NCBI GenBank assembly: GCA_964404895.1
Contig: CAYOLV010000004.1
Coordinates: 62,001-126,000, forward strand
Length of the DNA: 64,000 nt
From: JBGSUZ01 sp964404895
Lineage (GTDB): Bacteria > Bacillota > Clostridia > Peptostreptococcales > Acidaminobacteraceae
Reading direction: 5' to 3'
Positions 63,231 through 64,000 of this stretch are shown piece by piece. Below the pieces are notes generated by a model. The model made no database searches, was not told the DNA's origin, and saw only the letters and a list, made by a program, of their open reading frames with translations. The position numbers and the translations under genes were made by a program. Positions within the stretch are counted from its first letter, which is position 1; every line of letters begins with the position of its first letter.

Positions 63231-63548
63231 TTAGATATTTGCCTCGATCATGCCTTTGATACCCGCTTTAGTTGCTTGATCTTTAGTGACTTCTCCAACT
63301 TTTACGCCATCTTTGTAAAGAATGATTGTCGGTAAACCCAATACTTTTTGAGAAATTGCTAATCTTCTAGCTTGAGTTGTGTTGAGTTTTGTAAACTTAA
63401 CTTTGCCTTCGAACTCTTCAGCCAAAGCTTCTACATCCGGTAATAAAGCTTTACATGGCTCACAGCCATCGCCCCAGTAATCTACCAATACAAAACCTTC
63501 TGCTTGAAGCACTTCTGCTTCGAATGTGTCTTTATCTACTGCTAACAT
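63231..63548 (-). CDS. trxA: thioredoxin of the glycine reductase system
   Basis: 105 residues. The active site reads GDGCEPCKAL, i.e. CEPC rather than the usual CGPC; glycine-reductase-linked thioredoxins such as that of Eubacterium acidaminophilum also deviate (CVPC). PTIILYKDG contains the conserved cis-Pro. It supplies the electrons that reduce selenoprotein A. The ATG at 63548 follows AAGGAGG. Confidence 0.95.
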   Translation of the reverse strand: MLAVDKDTFEAEVLQAEGFVLVDYWGDGCEPCKALLPDVEALAEEFEGKVKFTKLNTTQARRLAISQKVLGLPTIILYKDGVKVGEVTKDQATKAGIKGMIEANI

Positions 63549-63654
63549 TCTCAAATTCCTCCTTCTGTATCTTATCAACATAACTGTGGACAGATGTTTT
63601 TTATAGAGAGCCCCACAAAAGTCAGGGCTAAACTAACCTTTTTAGTTAAGGATC

Positions 63655-64000
63655 TTATTCGAGATCTTCAACGTATTTTTCAGCCATAACCGCTGCAATT
63701 GCACCATCAGCTGTTGCTGTTACTACTTGTCTGAGTAATTTTTGTCTAACATCCCCAGCCGCAAATACGCCTTTAATGTTTGTTCTCATGTTCTCGTCAG
63801 TAATGATATACCCTGCTTCGTCCATTGTGATCAAATTCTTAAAGATACCTGTTTGTGGCAAGTAGCCTACAAAACCGAAGATACCAAATGTACCATCTTC
63901 TGGATCTGCTTCGATTCTTGTTTCTTCACCAGTTACTGTATTTTTAACAACCATATATTCTACTAGACCGTCGCCACCAATTTCAGAAACGACACTGTTC
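63655..64000 (-). CDS. trxB: thioredoxin reductase, C-terminal part
   Basis: The open frame runs from the right edge without a break for 115 codons to a stop at 63655; the N-terminal part is outside the window. The segment ITDENMRTNIKGVFAAGDVRQKLLRQVVTATADGAIAA is the FAD-binding C-terminal motif (GVFAAGD) of NADPH thioredoxin reductases. It regenerates TrxA, encoded 106 bases downstream. Confidence 0.95.
   Translation of the reverse strand, partial: NSVVSEIGGDGLVEYMVVKNTVTGEETRIEADPEDGTFGIFGFVGYLPQTGIFKNLITMDEAGYIITDENMRTNIKGVFAAGDVRQKLLRQVVTATADGAIAAVMAEKYVEDLE

Overview
The window comes from a low-GC Gram-positive anaerobe, most likely a clostridial amino-acid fermenter that uses selenium. 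The evidence is a near-complete glycine reductase operon with two in-frame UGA selenocysteine codons, a CggR-gap-pgk-tpiA-gpmI-eno glycolytic cluster, sigma-54, a pyrophosphatase of the Na+-pumping type, strong AAGGAGG ribosome sites with frequent GTG/TTG starts, and many intrinsic terminators. The genus cannot be fixed from sequence reading alone.

Layout. 1-3000: the 5' end of a YojF-like gene, smpB and its partner tmRNA (tag ANENFALAA), a GNAT gene, and a small zinc-ribbon/DUF2085 membrane pair. 3022-6368: a large membrane protein built from at least twelve copies of a LTAEQIAALFDSQ motif, interrupted by a 100-N assembly gap. 6700-13000: a DUF2339 membrane protein, a double-GNAT protein, and a TetR-ABC-permease-permease efflux operon. 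13000-17500: a cell-wall hydrolase, a PadR-controlled flavodoxin-like reductase with matching operators, and a secreted metallophosphoesterase. 17500-19700: a Y-family polymerase under a LexA box, next to an SRAP gene.

19746-32471: a long operon that should import and break down amino sugars or muropeptides. It encodes HPr, MurNAc/GlcNAc kinase, cellobiose-type PTS IIB-IIC-IIA, a GH4 glycosidase, the 6-phospho-muramidase MupG, NagA, NagB and enzyme I. It is read from a -24/-12 promoter beside a LevR-type sigma-54 activator gene; sigma-54 itself is encoded at 48300. 32600-36100: mostly unknown genes plus a receiver-less OmpR-type DNA-binding protein and a HAD phosphatase. 36200-49700: rnr, hppA, secG, the glycolytic operon with its regulator CggR, and rpoN. 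49700-56500: YqeB and XdhC, linked to selenium-dependent molybdenum hydroxylases, then a BmpA-type nucleoside ABC transporter with a structured leader. 56900-64000: the glycine reductase operon trxB-trxA-grdE-grdA-grdB-grdC-grdD on the minus strand, with trxB cut by the window edge.

The least explained item is the repeat protein at 3022-6368. Its motif resembles the CheY-docking motif at the N-terminus of FliM/FliY (LSQxEIDALL), here repeated many times on the predicted cytoplasmic side of a membrane protein with a leucine-rich-like outer domain.
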